DNA of 5,568 nucleotides from Thermoplasmata archaeon. GTDB lineage: Archaea; Thermoplasmatota; Thermoplasmata; Thermoplasmatales; Aciduliprofundaceae. Under the pieces are notes generated by a model. That model was not told the origin of the DNA and searched no databases. It was given only the letters and a program-made list of their open reading frames with translations. The DNA lies in NCBI GenBank assembly GCA_021160945.1, contig JAGHBQ010000140.1, positions 1 through 5,568 on the forward strand, read 5' to 3'. Positions 5,375-5,568 of this stretch are shown one piece after another. Each line of letters opens with the position of its first letter. The stretch's first letter is position 1. Both the position numbers and the translations under genes were made by a program.

Positions 5375-5408
5375 CTACCTAAATTTTTTTGACTTACTTA
5401 AATTTTTT
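5375..5408 (-). promoter_or_regulatory. Promoter of the metal-dependent repressor with 19-bp-period direct repeat (possible autoregulatory operator)
   Basis: On the minus strand AAAAAATTTAAGTA (5395-5408) contains the TATA element TTTAAGTA centred 25-26 nt before the ATG at 5373. A near-identical copy, AAAAAATTTAGGTA (5376-5389, one mismatch), lies 19 bp closer, covering the region where initiation should occur. The second copy may be an alternative promoter or an operator half-site. Its TTTAGGTA resembles half of the DtxR-type iron box (TTAGGTTAG). Confidence 0.45.
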
Positions 5409-5568
5409 CCATGTTTCTAAGATTTTTGAGAAGATTTAAGCGCAAGATATGTAAGCGAGCAGCATATTCACCTGTTGTCTGAGCGAGTTGGCACCTAACC
5501 GAAGAGTTGACAGAAGCTGTCTATTTGAACTTTAGAGATCCTGTATGTTTAAAGTAAATCCTGACCGG
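5409..5568. other. Right-edge region, no assignable gene; several small inverted repeats
   Basis: I find no tRNA, C/D box RNA or confident protein here. It contains three small inverted repeats on the plus strand: ATATG/CATAT (5447-5467), GTTGGCACCTAAC (5487-5499, imperfect) and GACAG/CTGTC with a 3-nt loop (5509-5521). A short plus-strand frame runs from ATG 5411 to TGA 5482 (basic, 23 residues). The same frame continues open to TAA 5557, so the whole could be one 48-residue reading frame broken by a TGA. An ATG at 5545 opens a frame (MFKVNPDR) that continues past the edge and may be the start of a divergent gene, but there is no clear promoter or ribosome site for it. Confidence 0.4.

Noticed and set aside
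5409..5568. tRNA, C/D box RNA or riboswitch at the right edge
   Set aside because: No cloverleaf or T-arm in the right order, no RTGATGA box C near the two CTGA strings, and no recognised riboswitch core. The small hairpins alone are not enough.

Overview
The window looks like part of a thermophilic archaeal chromosome. The evidence is heavy AGA/AGG arginine and ATA isoleucine use, AT-rich TATA boxes 24-26 nt upstream of ATG codons that lack Shine-Dalgarno sequences (leaderless transcripts), GGAGGTG-type ribosome sites inside operons, a ThiI without a rhodanese domain, a lipoate ligase split into LplA and LplB as in Thermoplasma, and a free-standing PUA-like domain next to an NSUN-type RNA methyltransferase. 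A Thermoplasmatota-like euryarchaeon (for example the Aciduliprofundum/DHVE2 group) would fit. That placement is inference from gene style and composition, not a match.

Layout. Positions 1-209 (minus) hold the N-terminal part of a winged-helix protein cut by the window edge. Positions 293-1504 (minus) encode an adenosine-type amidohydrolase (MTA/SAH/5'-deoxyadenosine deaminase family). It is transcribed divergently from thiI (1609-2688, plus), and the two share an AT-rich intergenic promoter region. thiI runs head-on into the last gene of a compact minus-strand cluster, and the two stop codons share one TTAA. Read in transcription order, that cluster is lplA (4989-4252), lplB (4283-3993), an RNA m5C methyltransferase (4011-3100) and a PUA-like RNA-binding protein (3122-2685). 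Each gene overlaps the next by 19-32 bp, and most starts have a strong ribosome site embedded in the preceding gene. Just upstream, with a 24 bp gap, lies a two-domain MntR/DtxR-type metal-dependent repressor (5373-5014). The last 195 bp contain its promoter with a 19-bp-period direct repeat, several small inverted repeats, and no gene I can assign with confidence.

Functionally the window combines nucleoside salvage (deamination of S-adenosylmethionine by-products), tRNA 4-thiouridine synthesis, protein lipoylation, RNA cytosine-C5 methylation and metal-responsive regulation. LplA and LplB should act together as one ligase, and the methyltransferase and PUA protein probably act together as a split two-subunit enzyme. 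I see no mobile element, CRISPR array, rRNA or tRNA. Nothing here is clearly a new system. The points most worth checking are the two split enzymes arranged as overlapping genes, the unusual metal-ligand set of the repressor, and the unassigned right-hand edge.
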